The translations under genes and the position numbers were made by a program. Shown here piece after piece: positions 36,579-46,448 of a stretch of DNA of 64,000 nt. The notes beneath the pieces were generated by a model that ran no database searches, was not told the DNA's origin, and worked only from the letters and a program-made list of their open reading frames with translations. Origin of the DNA: Atlantibacter hermannii (GTDB lineage: Bacteria; Pseudomonadota; Gammaproteobacteria; Enterobacterales; Enterobacteriaceae); NCBI GenBank assembly GCA_900635495.1, contig LR134136.1, forward strand, positions 3,224,001-3,288,000, written 5' to 3'. How positions within the stretch are numbered: position 1 is the first letter of the stretch; the number at the start of each line of letters is the position of its first letter.

Positions 36579-38843
36579 ATGAATAAGAAAATTCACTACT
36601 CCCTCGCCATGTTAATCAATCTGGGGATCTATGGCGCGGCAATGCCGGCTCTGGCTGCCGACACCGCCACCCCGGCTGATGGCAAACAGGCACAGTCCGT
36701 TCCTTCCGAAGACACCATGGTGGTGACCGCCGCCGAGCAGAATCTCCAGGCGCCTGGCGTGTCGACCATTACCGCCGAAGAAATTCGCAAGAACCCGCCC
36801 GCCCGCGATCTGTCCGAAATCATTCGCACCATGCCGGGTGTTAACCTGACCGGCAACTCCACCAGCGGCCAGCGCGGTAACAATCGCCAGATTGATATTC
36901 GCGGCATGGGCCCGGAAAACACCCTGATCCTGATTGACGGCAAACCGGTGAGCAGCCGCAACTCCGTGCGTCTGGGCTGGCGCGGCGAGCGCGATACCCG
37001 CGGCGATACCGCCTGGGTACCACCGGAGATGGTTGAGCGTATTGAAGTTCTGCGCGGCCCGGCGGCGGCGCGTTACGGCGACGGCGCAGCGGGCGGCGTG
37101 GTGAATATCATCACCAAACGCAGCAGCAACGAGTGGCATGGCACATGGGATACGTATCTGAATGCGCCGGAGCACAAAGAAGAAGGTGCCACCAAACGAA
37201 CTAACTTCAGCCTGACCGGCCCGCTGGGCGACAGCGTCAGCTTCCGCCTGTACGGCAATCTGGATAAAACCCAGGCCGACGCATGGGATATCAACGAAGG
37301 GCATCAGTCGCTGCGTACCGGCAGCTATGCCAATACGTTGCCCGCCGGACGTGAAGGCGTCGAAGACAAAGATGTCAACGGCCAGTTGCGCTGGGAATTT
37401 GCACCGCAACAGTCGCTGGAGTTCGAAGCGGGATACAGGCGTCAGGGCAACCTGTACGCTGGCGACACCCAGAACACCAACTCTAACGCGCTGGTGAAAA
37501 GCAACTACGGTAAAGAGACTAACCGCCTGTATCGTCAGGATTACTCTCTGACCTGGAACGGCGGCTGGGACAGCGGCGTGACCGCCAGCAGCTGGGCGCA
37601 ATATGAAAAAACTCGCAACTCGCGCACCAATGAAGGCCTGGCAGGCGGCACCGAGGGCATTTTCTCCGACGCGCTCAAATCCGATATCGATTTAAGCGAT
37701 ATCACCCTGCACAGCGAAGTCAACCTGCCGCTGGATGTGTGGGTTAACCAGACGCTGACGCTGGGTACGGAATGGACCCAACAGCGGATGAAAGACCGCG
37801 CCTCGAATACCCAGTCGCTCGCTGAAGGCGGCCCGATTCCAGGGGTGAGCAGTACCCATCGCGACCCGTATGCCAACGCGGAAATTTTCTCGCTGTTTAC
37901 GGAAAACAACATGGAGCTTACCGACAGCACCATGCTGACGCCAGGCCTGCGTTTCGATCATCACACTGTGTCAGGCAACAACTGGAGTCCGGCGCTGAAC
38001 CTGTCTCAGGGACTGACCGAAGACATTACCCTGAAAATGGGCATCGCCCGCGCCTATAAAGCGCCAAGCCTGTATCAGACCAACCCGAACTACGTTCTCT
38101 ACAGCCGTGGTCAGGGCTGCTACGCCAGCGCGGGGGCCTGTTACATGATGGGTAACGATAGCCTCAAAGCGGAAACCAGCGTCAACAAAGAGATAGGCCT
38201 CGAATATCGCCATGAAAGCTGGCTGGCGGGCGTGACCTGGTTCCGTAACGATTACCGCGACAAGATTGAAGCGGGTTACTCACCGATTGGCCGCACCAGC
38301 AACGGCAGAACCGCCACCGATATCTATCAGTGGGAAAACGTACCGAAAGCCGTGGTTGAAGGGCTGGAAGGCACCCTGAACGTGCCGGTGACCGACACTG
38401 TCCAGTGGAGCAACAACCTGACCTGGATGCTGGAGAGTAAAAACAAAACCACCGGGGATCGACTGTCCATTATTCCGGAGTTCACGCTCAACTCGACGCT
38501 GAGCTGGCAGGTGCGTGAAGATCTCTCATTGCAGAGCACCCTCACCTGGTACGGTCGTCAAAAACCGAAGATGTATAACTATAAGGGTCTGCCGGTCAGT
38601 TCGCCTGACGACAATGAAGTCAGCCCTTACAGTATCGTCGGCCTGAGCGGCACCTGGGACGCGACGAAAAATGTCAGCTTCACGGCAGGCATTGATAACC
38701 TGTTCGACAAACGCCAGTGGCGCGCCGGTAACGCGCAAACAACGGGCAACGCGGCCACCAACGCCTGGATGTATGGCGCGGGCGCGGCAACCTATAACGA
38801 GCCGGGCCGGACGTACTATCTCAGTGTGAACACCCACTTCTGA
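36579..38843 (+). CDS. fepA: FepA, outer-membrane ferric enterobactin receptor
   Basis: TonB-dependent receptor, 754 residues. Signal peptide about 1-26 (ending LAADTA), TonB box EDTMVVTAA, plug domain with PGVNLTGNSTSGQRGNNRQI and VLRGPAAARYGDGAAGGV, then a 22-strand barrel ending in an aromatic residue (YYLSVNTHF). I start at ATG 36579 (MNKKIHYSLAML) because a signal peptide follows at once; the frame stays open upstream through the Fur region but has no role. A clear terminator follows. Confidence 0.95.
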   Translation: MNKKIHYSLAMLINLGIYGAAMPALAADTATPADGKQAQSVPSEDTMVVTAAEQNLQAPGVSTITAEEIRKNPPARDLSEIIRTMPGVNLTGNSTSGQRGNNRQIDIRGMGPENTLILIDGKPVSSRNSVRLGWRGERDTRGDTAWVPPEMVERIEVLRGPAAARYGDGAAGGVVNIITKRSSNEWHGTWDTYLNAPEHKEEGATKRTNFSLTGPLGDSVSFRLYGNLDKTQADAWDINEGHQSLRTGSYANTLPAGREGVEDKDVNGQLRWEFAPQQSLEFEAGYRRQGNLYAGDTQNTNSNALVKSNYGKETNRLYRQDYSLTWNGGWDSGVTASSWAQYEKTRNSRTNEGLAGGTEGIFSDALKSDIDLSDITLHSEVNLPLDVWVNQTLTLGTEWTQQRMKDRASNTQSLAEGGPIPGVSSTHRDPYANAEIFSLFTENNMELTDSTMLTPGLRFDHHTVSGNNWSPALNLSQGLTEDITLKMGIARAYKAPSLYQTNPNYVLYSRGQGCYASAGACYMMGNDSLKAETSVNKEIGLEYRHESWLAGVTWFRNDYRDKIEAGYSPIGRTSNGRTATDIYQWENVPKAVVEGLEGTLNVPVTDTVQWSNNLTWMLESKNKTTGDRLSIIPEFTLNSTLSWQVREDLSLQSTLTWYGRQKPKMYNYKGLPVSSPDDNEVSPYSIVGLSGTWDATKNVSFTAGIDNLFDKRQWRAGNAQTTGNAATNAWMYGAGAATYNEPGRTYYLSVNTHF

Positions 38844-38859
38844 TTTACGTTGGGATTAC

Positions 38860-38885
38860 AGGGGAACTTCGGTTCCCCTTTTTTA
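38860..38885 (+). terminator. Terminator after fepA
   Basis: AGGGGAAC-TTCG-GTTCCCCT with a UUCG tetraloop and seven T. It stands between fepA and entD. Confidence 0.88.
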
Positions 38886-38964
38886 TGGCCTTGTCCCGTA
38901 TCGCACGTGACGGCAACGGCCTGTTGTGCAACAGTAAATTCCCCGTATCGTGCGCCGGAGAACG

Positions 38965-39666
38965 ATGAAAACGCACCTTTACACCCTGTCACTCGCTCAC
39001 CGCACGCTGTTTTGCCTGCGCTTTGAGCCAGAAAGTTTCGCGTCTCAGGATTTGCTGTGGTTGCCGCACCATCTCCAGTTGGCCCGTGCGGTGATATCCC
39101 GTAAAGCGGAACATCTCGCTGGCCGGATTGCGGCAGTGCACGCGTTGCGCCACGTGGACGGGCCCGCCATACCGCCGGGGATCGGCGCGCACCGTGAGCC
39201 CTGCTGGCCATCAGGTTTTACCGGCAGCATTACCCACGCGGGCCAGCTGGCGCTGGCGGTCGCAAAGCCAGCCGGGGAAAGCTTCGCCAGTCTGGGTATT
39301 GATTACCAACCGCTGCTCAGTGAAAACGAGGCCCAAAAACTGGCCGATGGCGTGTTATTTGATGATGAGCCAGCGCGGCTTGCCGCTTCACCGATGCCGT
39401 TTGCAACCGCACTCAGTGTGGTGTTTTCCGCCAAAGAGAGCCTGTTTAAAGCGCTGTTTCCTGCGGTGCAGGACTGGTTTGGCTTTGACTGTGCGCGGGT
39501 CATCGATCTGCGTGACGGGCGCATTACCCTGGAGCTCACCTGCCCGCTTGGCCCGTTTCCTGCTCAATCGCGCTTTACGATCCCGTTCCTGTACCACCAC
39601 GGCGGCGTCATTACGCTTGTGGATGTGGAATGCGCGCCGCAGACAAAAACGCATGTCATTACCTGA
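38965..39666 (+). CDS. entD: EntD, phosphopantetheinyl transferase
   Basis: Activates EntB and EntF by adding phosphopantetheine; 233 residues, longer than E. coli EntD (206). Family motifs: KAEHLAGRIAAVHALR, the metal-site block LGIDYQ, and FSAKESLFKALFP (catalytic Glu and Lys). The usual GxDxE reads GIDYQ here, with Gln for the second acidic metal ligand. Start ATG 38965 (MKTHLYTL); an in-frame extension to 38950 is possible. It follows fepA but behind a strong terminator. Confidence 0.9.
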   Translation: MKTHLYTLSLAHRTLFCLRFEPESFASQDLLWLPHHLQLARAVISRKAEHLAGRIAAVHALRHVDGPAIPPGIGAHREPCWPSGFTGSITHAGQLALAVAKPAGESFASLGIDYQPLLSENEAQKLADGVLFDDEPARLAASPMPFATALSVVFSAKESLFKALFPAVQDWFGFDCARVIDLRDGRITLELTCPLGPFPAQSRFTIPFLYHHGGVITLVDVECAPQTKTHVIT

Positions 39667-39829
39667 AAACGCAACGGATTCAATCACCTTAATCCAAATG
39701 CGCGCCTTCACATAACCGTCAACAAATCCATTAGCCCTACAAAATAAATGACTATTGTCATTTTTTCCCACTGCCCTCCCGGTGATGATACGACCGCGAG
39801 GCGTTCGCGTGTAATCACAAGGAAATGAA

Positions 39830-40552
39830 ATGGATAAGTTCGATACGCAGGACAACCGTCCCGGCATTGGCGCGTATATCGCGCTGGCGTTTGCGGCGGT
39901 GTTCTTTTCAGGATTGTTAGGCGGGAAAGCGTGGTACGGCGTGTTTGATTTTACCACCCTCAACGGCGCGTTTGGCAAAGTGGTCAGCAAAGTCAGCCTG
40001 AACGGCGATGAGCTCACCACCGCCACCAGCGCGTTTCGCGGGGTCGGCGGCCATGGCGCAATGGACGGGTTTCTGTTCGCGCTGGGACTGATCCCGGCGG
40101 TGATGTTCGCGCTGGGAATGATTAACGTACTTGAGCATTACGGCGCGCTGCGGGCAGCACGGCGGCTGTTAACGCCCTTACTGCGTCCGTTGCTGGGCAT
40201 TCCCGGCACCGCCGGGCTGGCGCTGATCGGCAGTTTACAAAGCACCGATGTCGGCGCGTCATTAACCCGTAATCTGGCCGATGAAGGGCAAATCAGCGAG
40301 AGCGAAAAGGATATTTTCGCCATGTTTCAGTTCTCAGCTGGCGCGATGATCACTAATTTTTTTTCCTCCGGCGCGGTGTTGTTCACTCTGGTGACCGTTG
40401 ACGGTACGACGGCCGTTCCGGCCTCTATCGGCGCCTGTGTGGCGGTGATGTTTATCATGAAGATTGTCGGAGCGAATATTCTGCGCCTGATCCTCACTTT
40501 CAGTGACAAAAAAGCGGCAACCCGTCATCAAACGCAGGGAGAAGCATCATGA
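39830..40552 (+). CDS. yjiH: YjiH-like nucleoside-recognition-domain membrane protein
   Basis: 240 residues, six or more hydrophobic helices, with the gate/nucleoside recognition type core (GMINVLEHYGALRAARRLLTP, GSLQSTDVGASLTRN, MFQFSAGAMITNFFSSGAVL). It is the SpmA-like half of a two-protein membrane pair; the E. coli pair yjiGH sits next to the isoaspartyl dipeptidase gene iadA. Transport or signalling function is not established. It overlaps yjiG by ATGA. Confidence 0.85.
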   Translation: MDKFDTQDNRPGIGAYIALAFAAVFFSGLLGGKAWYGVFDFTTLNGAFGKVVSKVSLNGDELTTATSAFRGVGGHGAMDGFLFALGLIPAVMFALGMINVLEHYGALRAARRLLTPLLRPLLGIPGTAGLALIGSLQSTDVGASLTRNLADEGQISESEKDIFAMFQFSAGAMITNFFSSGAVLFTLVTVDGTTAVPASIGACVAVMFIMKIVGANILRLILTFSDKKAATRHQTQGEAS

Positions 40553-41015
40553 GCGCACAGGGAAATGCAAAGCCGGTTATTACCGATGTGTTTGTGGAAG
40601 GCGCGCGTAAAGGCTGGGGCATCGCCACGTCCAGTACGTTACCCAACGTGGTGATGGCTTTTATTATCATCAAAGCGCTGGAAATCACCGGCGCGTTGAA
40701 GGGCATGGGAATGATCTTTGCCCCGCTGATGGGCCTGTTCGGCCTGCCGGGGAAGCCGCCGCGGTGCTGATTGGCGGCTGGATGTCGATGGGCGGCGGTA
40801 TCGGCGTGGCAATCGGCCTGTTTGAGAAAGGGATTATCACCGGCGAACATTTAGCCATACTCGCCCCGGCCATTTATTTGATGGGCTCGCAGGTCCAGTA
40901 TCTTGGCCGTATCCTCGGCGTGATTGGCACCCGCGCCAGACGCATCCCCCTCATGATTGCTATTTCCGTATTCAATGCATTTATCGCCATGCTGCTTATG
41001 CGCGTGATTATTTAA
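40549..41015 (+). CDS. yjiG: YjiG-like membrane protein (one frameshift)
   Basis: About 155 residues, SpmB-like partner of YjiH. Blocks: GARKGWGIATSSTLPNVVMA and LMGSQVQYLGRILG. The frame breaks at the G run 40749-40752; one more G gives LFGLPGEAAAVLIGGWMSMG as expected from E. coli YjiG. Sits between yjiH and a peptidase gene with short spacing. Confidence 0.85.
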
Positions 41016-41025
41016 GGAGATCCCG

Positions 41026-42137
41026 ATGGATTTGAAATTATGGACTGAAGAGCTGCGTCAGCTGGTTAACGTTGATTGCGGCACCGCGACGATTTCCGGC
41101 GTCGCTCAGGTGGCGGAGACACTGGCCGCGCTGTGGAAAAAAGAGGGCTGGCACTGTGAGAACGTCGATCTCGGCGCGGCGGTGGGTCCAGGGCTGCTGG
41201 TCACCAATAAGCTCCAGTCTGAACATTATGATGTGCTGCTGATCGGCCATCTTGATACCGTCTTCCCCGCCGGCACCGTCGCGCAGCGCCCTATGAGCCA
41301 GGACGACGCACGGATTTATGGCCCCGGCACGTCAGATATGAAGAGCGGTCTTCTGAATATTCTCTGGGCGATGCGCGGAATGGATAAAAGCGATCTGCAA
41401 CGATTGTCCATCGCCGTTGCCATGAACCCGGATGAAGAGACCGGTTCGGTTCATTCCCACCGCTGCTGGGTGACCTGGCGAAGCGTTCCCGTCAGGTGCT
41501 GGTATGCGAAGCGGCACGGGCCGATGGCTCGCTGGTCAACGCCCGCAAGGGTCTGGCGGGCTACGCCCTGACCTTTACCGGTGTGGCGGCCCATGCGGGC
41601 AACGACCCGGAAAAAGGCCGCTCCGCTATCACCGCGCTGGCGCACAGCATTCTGGCGATTAACGCCCTGGCCGATGCTGAACGCGGCACCACGCTTAACG
41701 TCGGCGTGGTCAACGGAGGTGATGCCGCCAATATCGTCGCGCCCTGGGCCAGCGCGGTAGTCGATTTGCGTTTCTGGGAAAACAGTGAAGATGAGCGGGT
41801 GCACCGCGCCCTGCTTGAGATGTGCGAAAAAGGTTTTATGGAGGGCGTCACCACGACCATCACTCGCCTGAACCACAAACCGGCAATGGCAATCAGCGCG
41901 CAAACCGAAGCGTTAATGCGCCTGGTGGAACAGGCGGGGGAACGGGAAAACGTCAAAATAAGCTGGAAAGCCGTGGGCGGCGGCAGCGATGCTAACTACA
42001 CCGCCGCGCTGGGCGTCCCGACGCTGGATGGGTTTGGCCCCATTGGCGCGGGCTTTCACAGCCCGGCTGAGTATCTGGAGATTGCGTCGGTGGAGCCGCG
42101 GATCCGCCTGCTCAGACGCGTGGTAAGTATGTTGTAA
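41026..42137 (+). CDS. M20-family metallopeptidase, carboxypeptidase G2-like (one frameshift)
   Basis: About 370 residues. Zinc-peptidase landmarks: LLIGHLDTVFP (metal His and catalytic Asp), GPGTSDMKSGL (bridging Asp), NPDEETGS (catalytic Glu pair), DLRFWENSEDERV in the dimerisation domain and a metal His near PIGAGFHSPAEYLE. Likely cleaves N-acyl or short-peptide substrates; the exact substrate is unknown. The frame breaks at cc 41460-41461; one more C restores HSHPLLGDLAKRSRQVLVCEAA. AAGGAGA precedes the start. Its place after yjiHG suggests they handle the same substrate. Confidence 0.85.
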
Positions 42138-42146
42138 CGACACTGC

Positions 42147-42180
42147 CCCCCGTCTGCCGCGCTGGTACAGACGGGGGCGT
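42147..42180. terminator. Bidirectional terminator between M20 peptidase and GNAT genes
   Basis: CCCCCGTCTG / CAGACGGGGG arms with an 11-base loop, between convergent genes. Confidence 0.75.
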
Positions 42181-42185
42181 TATTC

Positions 42186-42893
42186 TTATTCCGCCGCCAG
42201 GAATTCACCCAACCGCTGGATCTGCCTGCCCTGGGCATCAAAGTTATCCACTGCCATCCAGCGGGTTAACGCGGCATTAATGCGCGGCCACTCCCGATCG
42301 AGCAGGGAAAACCAGTCGGTATCCCGGTTACGGCCATTGCGCACCATCGCCTGCCGGAAACGGCCTTCATATGTGAAACCCAAACGCTCAGCCGCCGCAC
42401 GGGACGCAGCGTTCAGTGAATCGCATTTCCACTCGACACGGCGATACCCGGCGGCAAACGCGGCATTCAGCAGTAGCCATTGTGCTTCGGTGCTCATCAG
42501 GGTGCGCTTTATCAGCGGCGACCAGGTCACATGGCCGATCTCCACCACACCGTTAGGCCGGTCAATACGCATAAAGCACACCACGCCCACGGCGCGGCCG
42601 CTCACCAGGTCGATAACGGCCCAGGGAATCAACGTGTCATCCGTCACTTTATCCTCTACCCAGCGCCAGGTCGCCTGACGGGTATCGGGGCGCGCCGCGC
42701 CAAGCCAGGTCCAGTCGCGAGCGTCATCGGCACGTTGCCAGGCGAGAAATAAATCATCGCTGTGCCTGTCTGCATTCAGCGCTTCCAGGCGACAGGCGCG
42801 GCCCGACAGCGGCGTGACAGGCAACGGCCCGGCACCTTCCCATCCGGGAACGGCATCGCCGACGGTCTGGCCGTAAAGATTGATTTCCGGCAT
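42186..42893 (-). CDS. GNAT-family N-acetyltransferase (RimJ/RimL-like)
   Basis: 235 residues. The RimJ/RimL-type GNAT domain (about 30-200) has WAVIDLVSGRAVGVVCFM, GHVTWSPLIKRTLMSTEA, and the late motif WKCDSLNAASRAAAERLGF-type helix followed by FTYEGRFRQAMVRNGRNRD. Probably acetylates a small molecule or protein N-terminus; substrate not known. AGGAGGAG nine bases before ATG 42893 decides the start. Confidence 0.85.
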   Translation of the reverse strand: MPEINLYGQTVGDAVPGWEGAGPLPVTPLSGRACRLEALNADRHSDDLFLAWQRADDARDWTWLGAARPDTRQATWRWVEDKVTDDTLIPWAVIDLVSGRAVGVVCFMRIDRPNGVVEIGHVTWSPLIKRTLMSTEAQWLLLNAAFAAGYRRVEWKCDSLNAASRAAAERLGFTYEGRFRQAMVRNGRNRDTDWFSLLDREWPRINAALTRWMAVDNFDAQGRQIQRLGEFLAAE

Positions 42894-43085
42894 ACACTCC
42901 TCCTGTTGCTGGCGCGTTGTTTGCGCATGAGCAGCCATCATACAAGGGTTAGCTCAACAAAAGCCTAACCCGGTCGCAAAATTTCAGGCTGAAACGGCAG
43001 GGTTTTTCAGAGTTGTCTTTCGACAGTTACCTCACGTCTACTGGCTATACTTCTGTGAAGTTAACGCCTGAATAAGTGAGCAACT

Positions 43086-44207
43086 ATGCCTCTAACGCCT
43101 TTTACCGCTTCCGACCCCTATACGCTGGGCATTGAAGTTGAATTACAGATTGTTACCCCGCCGGGTTGGGATTTAAGTCAGGACTCCACCACCCTGATTA
43201 ATGAAATCTCCGGGCAGATAAACTCAGGCGAAGTGAAACACGATATCACTGAAAGTATGCTGGAAATCGCCACCGGCGTGTGCAAAGACATTCATCAGGC
43301 CAGCAGCCAGTTTTCCGCCTTGCAGCAGGCGATCCTGGCGGCGGCGAGCCGTCATCATCTGGCGATATGCGGCGGCGGCACTCACCCTTATCAAAAATGG
43401 CAGCGCCAGGAAATTTGTAAGAGCGAGCGCTATACCCGCACTCTGGAAAGCTTCGGTTATCTGATGCAGCAGGCGACGGTGTTTGGTCAGCATGTGCATA
43501 TCGGCTGCCGAAACGGGGACGACGCGGTGTACTTAATGCACGGCTTATCGCGCTTTGTGCCTCATGTCATCGCGCTGTGCGCTTCATCGCCCTGGATCCA
43601 GGGAACGGATACCCAGTTCGCCTCGTCGCGACTGAATATTTTTTCTGCTTTCCCGGATAACGGTCCCGCGCCCTTTGTTGAAAACTGGCAGCAGTTTGAG
43701 ACCATGTACCAGCACCTGGAACGCAGCCGTATTATTGAATCCATTAAAGATTTGCACTGGGATATTCGCCCGAGCCCCGGTTTCGGCACTGTCGAAGTCC
43801 GGGTAATGGATACGCCGTTAACCCTGTCGCGGGCAATCAATGTCGCCGGTTTTTTACAGGTCCTGGCGAACTGGCTGCTGGATGAGCGCCCCTTTACGCC
43901 AAAGCGCGATGACTATCTGCTGTATCGCTTTAACCGCTTTCAGGCCTGTCGCTACGGACTGAAAGGCACCCTGACCGATGTGCGCACCGGTGAACAATGC
44001 TCGATCGCCGAGGATATCCTGCATCATCTGCCAAAACTGATGCCCTTTGCGCGGAAGCTCAATGCAGAAAGCGCATTGCACGATATCGAGCAGATCGTCC
44101 GGACCGATCACAGCGATGCGAAACTGATGCGCGAGTTTATCGCCAACGGTGGCGTGCTGTCTGAGATGGTCAGGCGGATGACCGAAATATGGGCGGCTCC
44201 GCTGTAA
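43086..44207 (+). CDS. ybdK: YbdK, weak gamma-glutamate:cysteine ligase-like carboxylate-amine ligase
   Basis: GCS2-type ATP-dependent carboxylate-amine ligase, 373 residues. Motifs TLGIEVELQIV, HDITESMLEIATGVC, CGGGTHPYQKWQRQ, FGQHVHIGC and WDIRPSPGFGTVEVRVMDTP match E. coli YbdK across the whole length. In E. coli it is next to ybdJ; here ybdJ is 6.5 kb further on, with a chemoreceptor and lac genes between. Confidence 0.93.
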   Translation: MPLTPFTASDPYTLGIEVELQIVTPPGWDLSQDSTTLINEISGQINSGEVKHDITESMLEIATGVCKDIHQASSQFSALQQAILAAASRHHLAICGGGTHPYQKWQRQEICKSERYTRTLESFGYLMQQATVFGQHVHIGCRNGDDAVYLMHGLSRFVPHVIALCASSPWIQGTDTQFASSRLNIFSAFPDNGPAPFVENWQQFETMYQHLERSRIIESIKDLHWDIRPSPGFGTVEVRVMDTPLTLSRAINVAGFLQVLANWLLDERPFTPKRDDYLLYRFNRFQACRYGLKGTLTDVRTGEQCSIAEDILHHLPKLMPFARKLNAESALHDIEQIVRTDHSDAKLMREFIANGGVLSEMVRRMTEIWAAPL

Positions 44208-44215
44208 TTATTCTG

Positions 44216-44264
44216 TCTTATGCCTGAGATTTATTTATTCTCAGGCATAAGAAAAGCTTATTTT
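44216..44264 (+). terminator. Terminator after ybdK
   Basis: Long perfect stem TCTTATGCCTGAGA / TCTCAGGCATAAGA (14 bp) with a nine-base loop, then aaagcttattttt. Confidence 0.85.
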
Positions 44265-44406
44265 TAGTGCATCATTGGGGGAGTCATTGTGATATTTCCC
44301 TCACCATAAATTTCACATTTCATTATCTTTGATCATCAAATTACCCACATCAGGTTATTCCTGTTTGTGGAAAGGATCTATTTTCCGCCCCCGGATCCAT
44401 TAACGC

Positions 44407-44434
44407 TAAAGTAAATAAAATTCTCCTCCGATAA
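44407..44434 (+). promoter_or_regulatory. Sigma-28 (FliA) type promoter for the chemoreceptor
   Basis: TAAAGTAA-N12-TCCGATAA matches the flagellar class III consensus TAAAGTTT-N11-GCCGATAA at 13 of 16 positions, with one extra spacer base. It lies 39 bases before the chemoreceptor start, as expected for a chemotaxis gene. Confidence 0.7.
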
Positions 44435-44472
44435 GTGATATATCAACCTGCCATTATTTGAGGGAATCTTCC

Positions 44473-46378
44473 ATGTCCTGGATATACCGTATTTCGATGA
44501 AAATGAAATTATTCATCGCACTTTTGCCATTGTTATTGGCATTAATTTGGCTGGGAGGATCGGGCATTGCAGAGCGGATCGCGGCGGAACGTCAGATGGA
44601 TAACATGGCGACGCTGACGCAGCTTGCCATCAAAGCGGGCGGCGTGGTTCATGAATTGCAAAAAGAACGGGGAATGAGCGCCGGTTATCTTGGCGCGAAA
44701 GGCCAGGGGTTTCGCGATGAACTGACGGCACAACGCCAGCTCACCGATCGAGCGCTGGAAGTTTTTGATAGCGCAATTAAAAGCGTTGATCCTGAAGTCA
44801 TTTCCGGCCAGGTAGCCGAGGCACTCAACCGTTTCGAACAAACGCGTCAGCAATTATCAGGTTTACGTCAGCAGGTTTCCGACCTGGCTGTTGAAACCAA
44901 TAACGCCCTGACGCAATACACGCAAAACGTCACTACCCTGTTAAATATTGTCGCCGACATCAGCCACCTTTCGCCGTCCGGCGAGATAGTCAACCAGCTG
45001 GCCGGTTATTTCAGCCTGTTGAACGCCAAGGAGCAGGCAGGCATTGAACGCGCGCTGTTATCGAATATCTTTTCTGCTAACCAGTTTGCAGCCGGTCAGT
45101 TTCAGCGCCTGAGCAATGTGGTGGGTAAACAGGAAGCCTGGCTTACCGCGGCGCGCCGGTTTTTAACCCCGGCGCAGTCCCAGGCGCTTGATGCCGCCCT
45201 TGCCCAGCCAAAGGCCACCGAAGCGTTAGCCCTGCGTGAAGCAGCTATGGCGAAAGCGGATGTCGGAGGCTTTGACGTCAACGCGACCCGCTGGTTCGAC
45301 ATTCAAACTCAGCGCATTAACATCCTTAAATCCCAGGAAGATGCCGCGGCGAACACTCTGTTGGACAGCGCCGCACGGCTGTCGGATGAGGCGCGTACCG
45401 CCTGGATGCGTTTTCTGGCGATAAGCCTGACGGCGCTGTTGATCGCACTGGCCATCGCCATTGTTATCGCCCGGAGTATTCACCGTCAGCTACAGAACAC
45501 GCTGCGTGAAATCGCGGAAATGGAAGGCGATTTAACCCGCCGCCTGACGATTTCCGGCACCGATGAGCTTTCAGCCCTGAACCGTGCCTATAACCACGCG
45601 ATTGAGAACATTCAGCATATCGTCAGCGAGATAAAATCTGGCGCGACGGTGCTGCGCCACGCCAGCGCTAACATTGCCGACGGCAACCAGAACCTGGCCC
45701 AGCGTACCGATGAACAAGCGGCTTCGCTGGTGGAAACCGCCGCCAGCATGGAACAGATCTCCACCACCATTAACCTGACCGCAGACAGCGCCCGTGAAGC
45801 GGAAAAACTCACGGTCGCAATGCAGCAGGAGGTCAGCCAGGCGAATACGGTGGCGGCGCAAGCCAGCCAGAGTATGGAAGCGATCCGCGCCTCCAGCGAA
45901 CAAATCTCCAGCATCATTAAATCCATCGACGACATCTCCTTCCAGACCAACCTGTTGGCGTTGAATGCCGCGGTGGAGGCAGCTCGTGCAGGCGAACTGG
46001 GTCGCGGTTTTGCCGTGGTGGCCAGTGAAGTGCGTAATCTGTCCCAGCGTTGCGCCACGCAGGCGCACCAGATCCGCGAGCTGGTGAATGAGAACATGGC
46101 CAAAAATCGGCGAAGGGGTGGATCGGGTAACGGCCTCCGGCAAAGCGCTACAGCAGGCCGCCGAGCAGAGCGACCGGATGCGCGATTACATCAGCGATAT
46201 CGCCAGAGCCGCCGAAGAGCAATCCCTCGGCGTCGCCCAGGTCCATCTGGCGCTTAGCCAGCTGGAGCAGGTAACCCAGCAAAACGCCGCCCTGGTCTCC
46301 CAGGCCGCCAGCGAAAGTCACAGTCTCGATCAGCAAAGCGAAGCGATGACGCAGTTAGTGGACAGGTTTGTGGCGTAA
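44473..46378 (+). CDS. Methyl-accepting chemotaxis protein with a NIT sensor domain (one frameshift)
   Basis: About 635 residues. A transmembrane helix (about 10-30) is followed by a periplasmic nitrate/nitrite-sensing-like helical domain (VVHELQKERGMSAGYLG is typical of NIT domains). A second transmembrane helix (near LTALLIALAIAIVIARSI), HAMP and a cytoplasmic signalling hairpin (SIDDISFQTNLLALNAAVEAARAGE) follow. There is no C-terminal CheR-tethering pentapeptide. The frame breaks at five A (46102-46106); four A give MAKIGEGVDRV. GAGGG before ATG 44473 supports the start over an upstream TTG. Ligand inferred only from the domain. Confidence 0.88.
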
Positions 46379-46417
46379 GAAGTTAATAAGTTAAGAAGTT
46401 AATAAGTAAAGAAAGTC

Positions 46418-46441
46418 ACGTCGCCCCGCCAGGGGCGACGT
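46418..46441. terminator. Stem-loop between convergent chemoreceptor and lacZ
   Basis: ACGTCGCCCC-GCCA-GGGGCGACGT, 10-bp perfect stem; no T run. It follows two copies of gaagttaataagt (46380-46408). Confidence 0.6.
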
Positions 46442-46448
46442 CATCACA

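Noticed and set aside
44216..44264. Small regulatory RNA at the long hairpin after ybdK
   Set aside because: The stem is followed by an A/T tract and sits at a gene end; terminator is the simpler call.
46380..46408. Tandem repeat gaagttaataagt as a regulatory site
   Set aside because: Only two copies, between convergent genes; probably chance or slippage.
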